Made by a program: the position numbers and the translations under genes
Part shown: positions 1-8,773 of the stretch, one piece after another
Numbering within the stretch: position 1 is the stretch's first letter
How the letters are laid out: each line of letters begins with the position of its first letter
The notes under the pieces: generated by a model
What the model was told of the DNA's origin: nothing
Database searches by the model: none
Seen by the model: the letters and a program-made list of their open reading frames with translations, nothing else
Source: Verrucomicrobium spinosum DSM 4136 = JCM 18804
GTDB lineage: Bacteria > Verrucomicrobiota > Verrucomicrobiia > Verrucomicrobiales > Verrucomicrobiaceae
Direction of reading: 5' to 3'
Length of the DNA stretch: 64,000 nt
Assembly (NCBI RefSeq): GCF_000172155.1
Contig: NZ_ABIZ01000001.1
Location: 4,869,105 to 4,933,104 of the forward strand

Positions 1-720
1 AAGGTCGGCTCCCGCATCCCCATCACCTCTCCCATCTGGGGCGAGCCCGCCAATCAACCGGCGTGGGAGTTTGAGATCGTGGGTGTGTACGACGTCAACA
101 AGAAAGGGGCGGACAACACCTCCTTCTACTTCCGCTACGACTACTTCGACGAGGCCCGTGAAAAGGGCAAAGGCCAGGTGGGCTGGTACAGCGTGCGCGT
201 GGAGAATCCCGAGAATGCCGCGACGATTGCGAAACGTATTGACGAAGAGTTCGCCAACTCGCCCTATGAGACCAAGGCAGAGACCGAAGCAGCAGCCGCC
301 CAGGGCTTTGCCCAGCAGGTGGGCGATATCGGGACGATCATGGTCGCGGTGCTCAGCGCCGTGTTCTTCACCATCCTGCTCGTGGCGGGCAACACCATGA
401 GCCAGGCTGTGCGTGAACGCACTGAGGAACTCGGCGTGCTGAAGGCCATGGGCTTCACCAATGAACTGGTGCTCATACTGGTGATGGTAGAGTCCTGCGT
501 GCTGGCCGCCCTGGGTGGCTTCACCGGCCTCGGCCTCGGCTGGGCCATCATCTCTGCCAAGAATCCCGTGCCTGACCTGCTGCCCAACTTCTTCCTTCCG
601 GAAAAGTACGTGGTCATGGGTGCCGCCATCGTGCTGGCCCTCGGCATTGTCGCCGGAGCCGCCCCCGCCATCCAGGCCATGCGACTGCGCATTGCTGAAG
701 CCCTCCGCCGCAACGGTTAA
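1..720 (+). CDS. FtsX/MacB-type ABC transporter permease, 5' truncated by the window
   Basis: The frame is open from base 1, so the real start lies outside the window. The visible 239 residues are the end of a periplasmic MacB-like domain (a beta-rich stretch with FEIVGVYDVN) followed by three hydrophobic segments at about residues 110-130, 160-180 and 200-225. This is the C-terminal FtsX permease architecture, and RERTEELGVLKAMGF is the typical cytoplasmic loop. Such proteins work with a LolD/MacB-type ATPase in export of lipoproteins, peptides or drugs, or in mechanotransmission. The next gene, 36 bases downstream, is a second FtsX permease, so the two probably form a heterodimer. The ATPase is presumably upstream. 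The substrate cannot be read from the sequence. Confidence 0.85.
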   Translation, partial: KVGSRIPITSPIWGEPANQPAWEFEIVGVYDVNKKGADNTSFYFRYDYFDEAREKGKGQVGWYSVRVENPENAATIAKRIDEEFANSPYETKAETEAAAAQGFAQQVGDIGTIMVAVLSAVFFTILLVAGNTMSQAVRERTEELGVLKAMGFTNELVLILVMVESCVLAALGGFTGLGLGWAIISAKNPVPDLLPNFFLPEKYVVMGAAIVLALGIVAGAAPAIQAMRLRIAEALRRNG

Positions 721-756
721 TCGGCAACCGGTTTATCCCCTTCCCTCTACACTCTC

Positions 757-1956
757 ATGACAAGCTTTTCCAACTGGCTTGACCAGGTCGTCTCCGTGGC
801 GTCCTACAACCTCCGCACCATCCCCGAGCGCAGAGGTGCCGCCTTCACCTCCGCCATCGGCATCGCGGGCGTGGTGGGCGTGCTCGTCGGCGTCCTCGCG
901 ATCGCCGAAGGCTTCCGCCTCGCCATGACCGCCTCCGGCTCCAAGGACATCGCGGTGGTGATGCGCACCGGTTCCGACAGTGAAATGACCAGCGGCCTGA
1001 GCCGCGATGAAACCCGGCTCATTTCAGACGCTCCCGGCGTGGCCCGTGATGGCGACACCCCGCTCACTTCGGCGGAGTTGTTTGTCATCATCAACCTGCC
1101 CAAGCGTTCCACCGGACTGGACGCAAACGTGCCCCTGCGCGGTGTGGAAATGACCGCCGTCAAGGTGCGCGATGACATCAAGATCGTGCAGGGCAACATG
1201 TTCGAATCCGGCAAAAACGAGATCATCGTGGGCGCGGGTGCGGCCCGCGCCTTCGGCGGGCTGGATCTGAAAAAGGAGATCAAGATTGGCCAGAACACCT
1301 GGACCATCGTGGGCATCTTCACCGCTGGCGGCGGCGTGGCGGAGTCAGAGATCTGGACGGATGCGGCAGTGCTGCAACCGGCCTACAAGCGGGAAGACTC
1401 CTTCCAGTCGGTGTATGCCCGCCTGTCCTCCGCCGGCTCCTTCACGGAATTCCGGGATGCGCTTACCTCGAACCCCCAGCTCAAGGTAAAAGTCCTGCGC
1501 CTCTCTGATTTCTACGCAGAGCAATCGGAGATGCTGACCAAGTTCATCACCACCATCGGCGTCTTCATTGCCAGCATGATGGCATTGGGAGCTCTCTTCG
1601 GCGCCCTGAACACCATGTACAGCGCCATCGCCTCCCGCACCCGGGAGATCGCCACCCTGCGCGCCATGGGCTTCAGTTCAGGTCCCGTAGTCATCTCGGT
1701 CATTGTGGAGTCACTCGCCGTGTCTCTCATCGGTGGAGCCATCGGCGCCGGCATCGCCTACCTCGCCTTCAACGGCTATGAGGCTTCCACGCTCAACTGG
1801 GCCACCTTCAGCCAGGTGACCTTCAAGTTCGCCGTCACCAAAGGACTCCTGATCCAAGCCATCATCTGGGCCTCCGTGATTGGCATCATCGGCGGCCTGT
1901 TCCCCGCAGTACGTGCAGCAAGATTGCCAATCGCGTCCGCTCTGCGGGAGACCTAG
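757..1956 (+). CDS. FtsX/MacB-type ABC transporter permease
   Basis: This 399-residue inner-membrane protein has one N-terminal transmembrane helix (about residues 30-55), a large extracytoplasmic domain (about 60-260) and three C-terminal helices (about 270-295, 325-345 and 365-390). The loop ASRTREIATLRAMGF between the first two C-terminal helices is the FtsX signature and matches the equivalent loop of the upstream gene. It starts 36 bases after that gene and is probably co-transcribed with it as the second half of an ABC transporter. The substrate is unknown. Downstream, at 2013-2037, is a single GTAG-type hairpin repeat that could end the transcription unit. Confidence 0.88.
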   Translation: MTSFSNWLDQVVSVASYNLRTIPERRGAAFTSAIGIAGVVGVLVGVLAIAEGFRLAMTASGSKDIAVVMRTGSDSEMTSGLSRDETRLISDAPGVARDGDTPLTSAELFVIINLPKRSTGLDANVPLRGVEMTAVKVRDDIKIVQGNMFESGKNEIIVGAGAARAFGGLDLKKEIKIGQNTWTIVGIFTAGGGVAESEIWTDAAVLQPAYKREDSFQSVYARLSSAGSFTEFRDALTSNPQLKVKVLRLSDFYAEQSEMLTKFITTIGVFIASMMALGALFGALNTMYSAIASRTREIATLRAMGFSSGPVVISVIVESLAVSLIGGAIGAGIAYLAFNGYEASTLNWATFSQVTFKFAVTKGLLIQAIIWASVIGIIGGLFPAVRAARLPIASALRET

Positions 1957-2012
1957 ACACCCTGCCATCGTAATAAAGCCGTCCTGGTCCTTGTTCGCGC
2001 ATCACCCTGCGC

Positions 2013-2037
2013 CCAGGAGCCGGGACGGATCTTCTAC
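2013..2037 (-). repeat. Solitary REP-like hairpin (family B)
   Basis: Read on the minus strand it is GTAG followed by an imperfect palindrome around the core CCGTCCCGGCTC. It belongs to the same family as the array at 18126-18562 and the single copy at 57428-57451. It sits in the space between the converging permease and metallo-hydrolase genes. Confidence 0.6.
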
Positions 2038-2062
2038 TCTATAGCACCCCAAGACGCACCAT

Positions 2063-2089
2063 TCCTAATTCCTAATTCCTAATTTATAA
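2063..2089. repeat. Short tandem repeat, unit TTCCTAAT
   Basis: Three head-to-tail copies of an 8-base unit (TTCCTAAT), followed by an AT-rich tail. A similar pattern, with a different unit but the same kind of tail, lies at 31727-31760 before another gene. Confidence 0.6.
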
Positions 2090-2101
2090 TTGTCCGCCCC
2101 C

Positions 2102-2950
2102 TCACCTTTTCCCAATCGTCACCCGGCTGCCAGAGCGCATCAGATGATAGGGCTGCCCCAAGCGCTCACACGCGGCCACGAACTCGTCCGTGGTCTCTGT
2201 GTTGAACTTGAACATCTCGTAGTGACAGGGCACCACCAGACCCGCCCCGCAGGCCTTCGCCAATGCAGCAGCCTCTGTCCCATTCAGATTGCCCGCCACC
2301 CGTCGCTCGGGCTTGTGGCCATTGATGGGCAGCAGCATCAGATCACACCGTGCATTCCGCAGCGGTTCGATGAGCCCATCATGCCAGAGAGTGTCGCCAC
2401 TGTGGTAGATCGTCAGCCCATTGCGACGAATGATGAAGCCGAGAAACTGGCAGCGCCCCTGGTCATCCCGTTCCACCAGATTGTGTGCCGCGGCCACCCC
2501 CGTGAATTCCCAGCCCTCCACATGGACGGTCTGCCCATCGTTCAGGGAGACGAATTCGATGCTGGTGTCCGGCAGACGCCGTCTTGCCTGGGAAACGGTC
2601 GCCTCTGGCAGCACCACCTTGAGGTGGCCATTGGCCTGACACAGAGGTCGGAGCGTATCCTCGTCAAAGTGGTCCGTATGCTGGTGGCTGCTGGTGGCCA
2701 CGCCCACCATGTCCAGCTTGTGAGGCAGGATGACCAAGTCCGTCATCCGGACGTGCGGCTTGTCCGTCCGCGCATACTTTTTCGACAAGGAGTCTGACAG
2801 ATAGGGATCCAGCAGGAGGAATTCTCCGGCGCATTTCAGCAGAAAGCCGCTCTGGCCCAACCACCAGACGTGCAAGCGGTCTCCGCCATTGGAGGCGGCA
2901 TGGATGTCTGCGAGGAGGGCACCGTTCTGAAGCAGGGGCTTGATGAGCAT
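2102..2950 (-). CDS. MBL-fold metallo-hydrolase, UlaG-like
   Basis: The protein has 282 residues when started at MLIKPLLQ; an upstream in-frame Met would add 17 unconvincing residues. Metallo-beta-lactamase fold motifs are visible in order: WWLGQSGFLL near residue 35, the metal-binding HQHTDH near residue 90, HSGDTLWHDG near the middle, and PCHYEMF close to the C-terminus. The closest familiar group is the UlaG/L-ascorbate-6-phosphate lactonase-like and RomA-like hydrolases, which are cytoplasmic. It is the last gene of a minus-strand run after a MetE-like and an SIS-domain gene, so a role in a small-molecule or sugar-phosphate pathway is plausible, but the substrate cannot be named. Confidence 0.8.
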   Translation of the reverse strand: MLIKPLLQNGALLADIHAASNGGDRLHVWWLGQSGFLLKCAGEFLLLDPYLSDSLSKKYARTDKPHVRMTDLVILPHKLDMVGVATSSHQHTDHFDEDTLRPLCQANGHLKVVLPEATVSQARRRLPDTSIEFVSLNDGQTVHVEGWEFTGVAAAHNLVERDDQGRCQFLGFIIRRNGLTIYHSGDTLWHDGLIEPLRNARCDLMLLPINGHKPERRVAGNLNGTEAAALAKACGAGLVVPCHYEMFKFNTETTDEFVAACERLGQPYHLMRSGSRVTIGKR

Positions 2951-3049
2951 GTGAGGACCTGAGAATCGGCAAGTGTGGCACAAAAGCCCCGAATGCAGCA
3001 AGTGCGATGCACGATTTTCCCAGGAGGAACTCGCAAAAAAGTGCCAGCC

Positions 3050-4087
3050 CTACACCATGCCCAGCGACTCCCGAACGCTGCGAACGCCCCGGACCATGTT
3101 CACCAGCTTCTTTTTCGCCGCCCAACGTGCAGTCTGGCTCAGCCCGCAATCCGGGGCAAACACCAGACGTTCAGCCGGCGCAAACTTCAGACAGGCGCGC
3201 ACGACTTCGGCGATCTGCGCCACCGTTTCCACGTGGTAGCTCTTCACGTCCACAATGCCCACGGCCACATCGTACCGCTGGGACATGGGACCGATGACCT
3301 CGAGTTCGGCGTATTCGCGATTCGCCATTTCCACGTGCACCTCGTCCGCATGCAGGTCAAGGAACGCCGGGAAAAGCGGAGCATACTTCCGCCAGCCCAC
3401 CGGATGCCCCTTAAAGTTGCCAAAGCACAGGTGTGTGCAGATCCGCGCCCGTCCCAGGGCGGGTTCCACCGTGCGGTTAAAGATGTCAACAAAACGGCGG
3501 GGATCCTCCCTGTACCCATAGCAGCTCATGCTTGGCTCATCCACGCAGATCTCTTCTGCGCCCGCCTGAATGAGGTCTTCAATCTCCTTTCTCACCAGGG
3601 GCAGAAGCGCCTCCGTCACAGCATAGCGATCGGCATAGCGATCACTGAGCGCCAGACGTCCCGCCAGAGTGTATGGCCCCGGCACCGACACCTTCAGACG
3701 AGGACCCGCCGGAGCGAGCCGCCGCAAGCGCTCAAACTCCTCCACCGCCCCCAAGCCCCGGGGAGCGGCAAGTTCACCCACGATGGCATGCTTGCCCCGC
3801 TGGTCATGCGCTGGCGGGCCGAAACGTCGCGGACTGGCAGCCTCCAGAGCAATGCCTTCGATGAATCCGTAGAATGAAAGGTTGAAGTCAAAGCGGGTCT
3901 GCTCTCCGTCTGTGATCACATCCAGTCCGGCGTCCATCTGGTCTCCGATCGCCACCCGCGCCGCATCATCCTGCATCTCCTTGATGTCCTCAGAACCGAA
4001 CTGGTTCAGGTTCGAGGAGGCAAACTCAAGCCAGCCCGGGAAGGGATAGGAGCCAATGACGGAGGTGCGGAGGGGTTGCGAGGTCAT
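3050..4087 (-). CDS. MetE C-terminal-like zinc methyltransferase (core-MetE family)
   Basis: The 345 residues correspond only to the catalytic C-terminal half of cobalamin-independent methionine synthase; the N-terminal half of classical MetE (about 750 residues) is absent. The start TSVIGSYPFP is typical of this fold. Candidate zinc ligands are the His and Cys of THLCFGN, a Glu in VEMANREYAEL and the Cys of FAPDCGL. VDEPSM is the conserved substrate-side loop. Stand-alone core-MetE proteins transfer a methyl group from a corrinoid protein or another donor, or act as epoxide/thiol lyases, so calling this methionine synthase would go too far. It lies 44 bases downstream of the SIS gene and 99 bases upstream of the MBL gene. 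Confidence 0.8.
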   Translation of the reverse strand: MTSQPLRTSVIGSYPFPGWLEFASSNLNQFGSEDIKEMQDDAARVAIGDQMDAGLDVITDGEQTRFDFNLSFYGFIEGIALEAASPRRFGPPAHDQRGKHAIVGELAAPRGLGAVEEFERLRRLAPAGPRLKVSVPGPYTLAGRLALSDRYADRYAVTEALLPLVRKEIEDLIQAGAEEICVDEPSMSCYGYREDPRRFVDIFNRTVEPALGRARICTHLCFGNFKGHPVGWRKYAPLFPAFLDLHADEVHVEMANREYAELEVIGPMSQRYDVAVGIVDVKSYHVETVAQIAEVVRACLKFAPAERLVFAPDCGLSQTARWAAKKKLVNMVRGVRSVRESLGMV

Positions 4088-4131
4088 GGGGAGGGATCAG
4101 CGATGGAGAAGGGGCGATGGTGGGTGAGGCG

Positions 4132-4950
4132 TCAGTCTTTGACACCCAGTTTTTCATAGTACCGGGCCAGCCTGCGGGCGTGTTCGTCGTAGGCCGCCTC
4201 GAAGAGCTCAGCCCCCTTCTCGGCCCCGCAGACCGCCGTCGCCGTCAGCACTTTCGGGGGATGTCCGGCCCGCGTCAGGCGATCCGCAACCTCCGCCTTG
4301 ATGGCGTTCACCACCAGACAGCCACCCACGGAGGAACCCGGTGCCACAGGCGTGTCCAACCCCTCGATCTTGACCATCGCATCGCCCACTGGAGCACCGG
4401 TATCCAGGACGAAGTCGGCGAAGTCCTGCAGCTTCATCCCTTGAGAATGACGGCTCGTACTGGCTTCGCTATGGGCCGCACTGATCAGCGCCACCACCTT
4501 CACCCCACGTCGCTGGAACTCCTCCGCCATCTCCACGGGCACCACGTTGCAACCGCTGGAAGAGATCACCAGGGCACTGTCGCCGTCTTTGAGATCGAAA
4601 TTGCGCAGGATCCGACTGGCAAAGCCGCTCACGTTTTCCAAAAACATGGCCTGCCGCTGTCCATTGGCCCCCACCACCAGATTGTGGAAGGTCAGGGAGA
4701 GCTCCACAATGGGATTGAAGCCCGGGAACGACCCGTACCGCGGCCACATCTCCTCCACCATCATGCGGCTGTGCCCGCTGGCAAACACATGCACCATCTG
4801 CCCCTGGAGGATCGTGGCGGCAAACAGGTCCGCCACCTTCTGAATGACATCTTCCTGAGCAGACACTTGAGCCAGCAACCCCTCGCACGCGGTGAGGTAG
4901 CGCTGGGATGGGGACAGGGTCGAGGGATCGGTCAGGGAACGGGACTGCAT
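4132..4950 (-). CDS. SIS-domain sugar-phosphate binding protein (sugar isomerase-like)
   Basis: This 272-residue cytoplasmic protein has one SIS (sugar isomerase) domain over about residues 40-210. The glycine/serine-rich phosphate loops are FASGHSRMM near residue 60 and VISSSGCN near residue 130. The length and layout fit the UPF0309/uncharacterised phosphosugar-binding group rather than GmhA or MurQ. It heads a minus-strand cluster with the MetE-like and MBL genes, perhaps including the cytochrome gene upstream. The substrate is probably a phosphosugar, inferred from the family only. Confidence 0.78.
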   Translation of the reverse strand: MQSRSLTDPSTLSPSQRYLTACEGLLAQVSAQEDVIQKVADLFAATILQGQMVHVFASGHSRMMVEEMWPRYGSFPGFNPIVELSLTFHNLVVGANGQRQAMFLENVSGFASRILRNFDLKDGDSALVISSSGCNVVPVEMAEEFQRRGVKVVALISAAHSEASTSRHSQGMKLQDFADFVLDTGAPVGDAMVKIEGLDTPVAPGSSVGGCLVVNAIKAEVADRLTRAGHPPKVLTATAVCGAEKGAELFEAAYDEHARRLARYYEKLGVKD

Positions 4951-5138
4951 GAGGAAGCGGCGGAAAAAATGAGGAGTGTCCCCCCAGTCTTCCCATCCCT
5001 GCCCCGCCCTGTCGAGCGGCAGATGAATTCAGAGCAGATAATCCATCTCATGAATCAGACCGTCCTCCCTGCAAGGCCCGGATCATCAACAACGTCCCGC
5101 CACGCAAGCCAGATTCTCCATGGGAGACCAGAGCTTTA

Positions 5139-5708
5139 TCACGGGGCCGCACACTCGCGGGCGAGTTGCTGGCTCTCAGGCGAGAGCTTTGACAAGGGAT
5201 ACTGCACATACTTGCCGTCCGGCATCTTGAGCACCACGTTCTCGCCTTCCAGGCGCTCAAAGCCCGCCTTGATGGACCGCCCCTCGGCATTGGTCCACTT
5301 CAAAATGGGAGGTAACTCCTTCTTGAACGCCACCTTGGGCGCATTGGGATCAAAGGCGGCACCAGCGGCGATCCACTCCCGGATTTTGTCGATATCCTTC
5401 TGCGGCATCGGGCCATCGGGCGGCATGGCATTGTCCACGCCAGGGTCGGCGATGACCTCGTAGAAGTGGCTGGCGGAGGGTTTTCCCGGCTCGATTACCA
5501 AGTTGGTTCCGATGTCCTTCGCGAAGCGCTTGAGGTTGTCGAAAACAAATCCTGCCTTCTCCTTTTTGGCCTCTTCACTATGGCATTCGTAACAATGCTT
5601 CTTGAGAATAGGCTTAATTTCCTTCTCAAAATCAACAGCATACGTTGCAGCGGGGGCCGCCGCAGATGCGGCCAGCAGGGCAGGAAAGAGAGTGCGGGGG
5701 ATGGGCAT
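5139..5708 (-). CDS. Small secreted c-type cytochrome (planctomycete-type cytochrome C domain)
   Basis: The start at MPIPRTLFPALL gives 189 residues with a signal peptide cleaved near AATYA. Upstream codons in the same frame look non-coding. One haem motif, CYECH, lies near residue 39 within FEKEIKPILKKHCYECHS, the hallmark of the PSCyt1 domain found in Planctomycetes and Verrucomicrobia. The distal Met ligand is probably in NAMPPDGPMPQ near residue 95. The C-terminal 60 residues form a small domain (VLKMPDGKYVQYPLSKLS) that looks like an SH3/SLA1-type module. Expected to be a periplasmic electron-transfer or scaffold protein. Confidence 0.82.
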   Translation of the reverse strand: MPIPRTLFPALLAASAAAPAATYAVDFEKEIKPILKKHCYECHSEEAKKEKAGFVFDNLKRFAKDIGTNLVIEPGKPSASHFYEVIADPGVDNAMPPDGPMPQKDIDKIREWIAAGAAFDPNAPKVAFKKELPPILKWTNAEGRSIKAGFERLEGENVVLKMPDGKYVQYPLSKLSPESQQLARECAAP

Positions 5709-5910
5709 GGTCGTGAAGATAACGCAAAAGCAGGGTTCCCAATTAGGATTCACGCGCAAATCGTCAGATGGGGAATCGCCCCAGATCCGCTCCGCCTCAA
5801 CCTGATGAGCCGCATGGGCTTCGTGAGATTTGGAGTTTGCAGAATGGCGGTTTTCCCGTTTTGGTGTCTTTGTCAGCGCCTCGCACGTCCTGCGCCACCC
5901 CCTTCTCCCC

Positions 5911-6645
5911 GTGAGTTCCCCCGTCCCGAAAAATCCGCCGAACCCGCTCTTTGAGATCGCTCTCACGATCGTGCTGCCATCCTTGGTGCTCGACAAGCTG
6001 AGCAAGCCTGAGATGCTGGGCCCCTTTGGCGCGCTGGTGGTGAGCCTGCTTTTCCCTCTCGGTTTCGGCGTGTGGTGCTGGTACAAGAAGACCGGTTGGA
6101 ACGTCTTTTCCATACTCGGCCTCGCCACCATCCTCCTGAGCGGCGGCCTGGGCCTCTTGAAGCTACCTGCGGTGTGGGTGGCCGTGAAGGAGACCGCCAT
6201 GCCTCTCATCATCGCCGTCGCCTTCCCCCTGAGCCACCGCTTCGGCAAGCCGCTCATTCAGGCCATGCTCATGCAGCCGCACATCATGAATGTGAACACC
6301 CTTCAGGCGAAGGCGGCATCCTCCCCATGGATCAAGGAACAACTGGACCAGTGCACCTTCAAGGCCTCCCTCGGCATGGGTGGCGGCATGGTGCTGAGTA
6401 GCATCGCGAATTTTTTCCTCGCACTCTACCTGTTGAACGGCAAGGAACCCGGCAGCGAAGCTTTTGTCAAAGCCCTGGGCACCCTGAACTGGGCCGGCAC
6501 CGTCGTGATTGGCCTGCCCCTTCTGGTCATCATGATGGTGGTGTTCATGTGGCTGCTGAACCGCATTCAACGCATCACCGGCCTGGAAAGAGATGATCTC
6601 CTGAACCCCGGCAAAACCGTCCGCCGCCAGGTCACATCTCAGTAG
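5911..6645 (+). CDS. Integral membrane protein, VC0807-like family
   Basis: From the GTG at 5911 it has 244 residues. An ATG at 5830 is in frame, but the extra 27 residues look untranslated and would run into the promoter space shared with the divergent cytochrome gene. About six hydrophobic segments are visible (for example LFEIALTIVLPSLVL, ALVVSLLFPLGFGVW, VFSILGLATILLSGGLGLL and VVIGLPLLVIMMVVFMWLL). The layout resembles VC0807/intracellular-septation-like proteins of unknown function. It is followed directly by the REP array, so it is probably a single-gene transcript. Confidence 0.7.
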   Translation: MSSPVPKNPPNPLFEIALTIVLPSLVLDKLSKPEMLGPFGALVVSLLFPLGFGVWCWYKKTGWNVFSILGLATILLSGGLGLLKLPAVWVAVKETAMPLIIAVAFPLSHRFGKPLIQAMLMQPHIMNVNTLQAKAASSPWIKEQLDQCTFKASLGMGGGMVLSSIANFFLALYLLNGKEPGSEAFVKALGTLNWAGTVVIGLPLLVIMMVVFMWLLNRIQRITGLERDDLLNPGKTVRRQVTSQ

Positions 6646-6689
6646 AGCGGATCCAGGGACCAAGCCTCCCTTCCACACCGCCCCAGAAA

Positions 6690-7510
6690 AGCAGCTCGTG
6701 GCTGCGTTTGTAAAAACGCGGTCAGGCGACCTCGCTTGCCCCCACAAGACCAAGCCACCCCACCCGGCCACTTGCCCGCCCCCAACGCATTCTCACGAAT
6801 GCATCCACAAACTTCCAGTCTCCCTCCCACACCGCCGCAAAAAAGCAGCTCGTGGCTGCGTTTGTAAAAACGCGGTCAGGCGACCTCGCTCGCCCCCAAA
6901 AGACCAAGCCACCTCACCCGGCCACTTGCCCGCCCCCAACGCATTCTCACGAATGCATCCACAAGCTTCCAGCTTGCCCCCCCACACCGCCGCAAAAGCA
7001 GCTCGTGGCTGCGTTTGTAAAAACGCGGTCAGGCGCCCTCGCTTGCCCCACAAGACCAAGCCACCCCACCCGGTCACTTGCTCGCCCCCGACGCATTCTC
7101 ACGAATGCATCCACGAGCTTCCCGCTTCCCCTCCCACACCGCCGCAAAAGCAGCTCGTGGCTGCGTTTGTAAAAACGCGGTCAGGCGACCTCACTCGCCC
7201 CACAAGACCAAGCCACCCCACCCGGCCACTTGCCCGCCCCCAACGCATTCTCACGAATGCATCCACGAGCCTCCCTCCCACACCGCCGCAGACGCAGCTC
7301 GTGGCTGCGTTTGTAAAAACGCGGTCAGGCGACCTCGCTTGCCCCACAAGACCAAGCCACCTCACCTGGCCACTTGCTCGCCTCCAACGCATTCTCACGA
7401 ATGCATCCACGAGCTTCCAGCTTGCCCTCCCACACCGCCGCAAAAGCAGCTCGTAGCTGCGTTTGTAAAAACGCGGTCAGGCGCCCTCGCTTGCCCCACA
7501 AGACCAAGCC
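6690..7510. repeat. REP/BIME array upstream of the RAYT gene, six units
   Basis: Six direct units start with GCTCGTGG at 6694, 6848, 7001, 7153, 7297 and 7449, spaced 144-154 bases. Each complete unit holds two facing REP elements. The first is the head GTGG plus the palindrome CTGCGTTTGTAAAAACGCGG. The second, on the opposite strand, is GTGG plus a palindrome around GCATTCGTGAGAATGC. The sixth unit has GTAG in place of GTGG and lacks its inverted partner. A head tetranucleotide followed by an imperfect hairpin, in tail-to-tail pairs, is the definition of a BIME. Open frames running through the array are translations of the repeat, not genes. Confidence 0.88.
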
Positions 7511-7593
7511 AACCAAAAAAAACCCCAAACCCCTCCACCACCCCTTGATTTTCTCGACACCCCACCCATCCTTCCATCCACCCCCTCTTAGCC

Positions 7594-8199
7594 GTGGAAG
7601 CTCCAACCTCATCGTCTTCAGCCGACAAGAAGCGCCTCCCCAAGCTCCACCCCAACTCGTATCAACAGTTCTCCGCGACTCATTGGACACTCTGCATCAA
7701 GGACCGTCGCAAAGGCTGGCTCAATTCCGACTGGCACGCGCACTTCAGAGAAGTTCTCCTTCACGCCATTGTCCGCCACAATGCTGCCTGTGCCATCTAC
7801 TGCCTCATGCCGGATCACGCGCATCTGCTCCTCGTCGGCACCAGCTTCGAATCGGACCAAAGGTTGCTCATCCGATATCTCAAGCGGCATAGCAGCAACC
7901 ATCCGCTGTGGACCAAGCTGAAAATCGAGTGGCAGCGAGACTCCTACGATCACGTCCTGCGCAATGCCGAGCGCGGGCCGCAAGAGTTTGAGAACACCGC
8001 TCGGTACATTGCCGACAATCCGGTACGAGCAGGCATCATTGAAGCGGCTGAAAGCTACCCATTCACCGGCGTGATGCTGCCAGGATATGCCACGTTGAAA
8101 TGGCACGACGAGCGCTACTGGTCCGTGTTCTGGCAACACATCTACATGCGCTACGACAGCGCCCTGTCTCAGCAGATCAAAAGCCCGCCGCAGGCGTAG
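7594..8199 (+). CDS. REP-associated tyrosine transposase (RAYT, IS200/IS605-like TnpA)
   Basis: This 201-residue Y1 transposase uses a GTG start. The HUH metal-binding motif is in LMPDHAHLLLVG (His75 and His77). The nucleophile is most likely Tyr138 in ENTARYIADNPVRAG, a stretch very typical of RAYT proteins, and WQRDSYDHVLR (about 113-123) is another family signature. RAYTs cut and join REP palindromes in single-stranded DNA and are thought to spread REP/BIME units. Six BIME units lie immediately upstream and three immediately downstream, with the same head and hairpin. All key catalytic residues are present, so it is probably functional. Confidence 0.92.
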   Translation: MEAPTSSSSADKKRLPKLHPNSYQQFSATHWTLCIKDRRKGWLNSDWHAHFREVLLHAIVRHNAACAIYCLMPDHAHLLLVGTSFESDQRLLIRYLKRHSSNHPLWTKLKIEWQRDSYDHVLRNAERGPQEFENTARYIADNPVRAGIIEAAESYPFTGVMLPGYATLKWHDERYWSVFWQHIYMRYDSALSQQIKSPPQA

Positions 8200-8224
8200 C
8201 TCGCCCTCCCACACCGCCGCAGAA

Positions 8225-8665
8225 GCAGCTCGTGGCTGCGTTTGTCAAAACGCGGTCAGGGGACCTCACTTGCCCCCACAAGACCAAGCCACCCCACCCG
8301 GCCACTTGCCCGCCCCCAACGCATTCTCACGAATGCATCCACAAACTTCCAGCTTGCCCCCCCCACACCGCCACCGGCGCAGCTCGTGGCTGCGTTTGTC
8401 AAAACGCGGTCAGGCACGTCGCTCACCCCCCGCAAGACCAAGCCACCTCACCCGGCCACTTGCTCGCCTCCAACGCATTCTCACGAATGCATCCACGAGC
8501 TTCCCGCTTCCCCTCCCACACCGCCGCAGAGGCATCTCGTGGCTGCGTTTGTAAAAACGCGGTCAGGCGACCTCACTCGCCCCACAAGACCAAGCCACCC
8601 CACCCGGCCTCTTGCCCGCCCCCAACGCATTCTCACGAATGCATCCACAAGCTTCCAGCTTGCCC
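8225..8665. repeat. REP/BIME array downstream of the RAYT gene, three units
   Basis: Three further units of the same BIME as upstream, with direct REPs at 8228, 8382 and 8536 (154 bases apart), each followed about 95 bases later by the inverted REP. The array begins 28 bases after the RAYT stop codon, so gene plus repeats make one island of about 2 kb. Confidence 0.88.
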
Positions 8666-8693
8666 CCCCACACCGCCCTAAATCCCCTCCCAC

Positions 8694-8726
8694 CAAAAAA
8701 ACGCCACGGCCTCTCGACCGTGGCGC
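8694..8726 (-). terminator. Rho-independent terminator of tpiA
   Basis: The perfect 8-base stem CGCCACGG/CCGTGGCG (8702-8709 with 8718-8725) has an 8-base loop. On the minus strand it is followed by a run of seven T (8695-8701). It lies about 50 bases beyond the tpiA stop codon. Confidence 0.85.
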
Positions 8727-8773
8727 TCTTAAAACTCAAGGAAACTACTTTCACCTTCCTCTCACAACCCCAC

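Noticed and set aside
4117..5463. Plus-strand frame of about 450 codons opposite the SIS and cytochrome genes
   Set aside because: It spans two real genes and their intergenic space and has no recognisable protein features.
6698..7548. Long open frames giving repetitive Cys/His-rich proteins
   Set aside because: They are translations of the REP array in several frames, with no start context and the same motif (LVAAFVKTRSGD) in each unit.
6690..8690. CRISPR-like regular spacing of repeats
   Set aside because: Units are about 150 bases, repeats and linkers are both conserved, there are no unique spacers and no cas genes. The structure is BIME.
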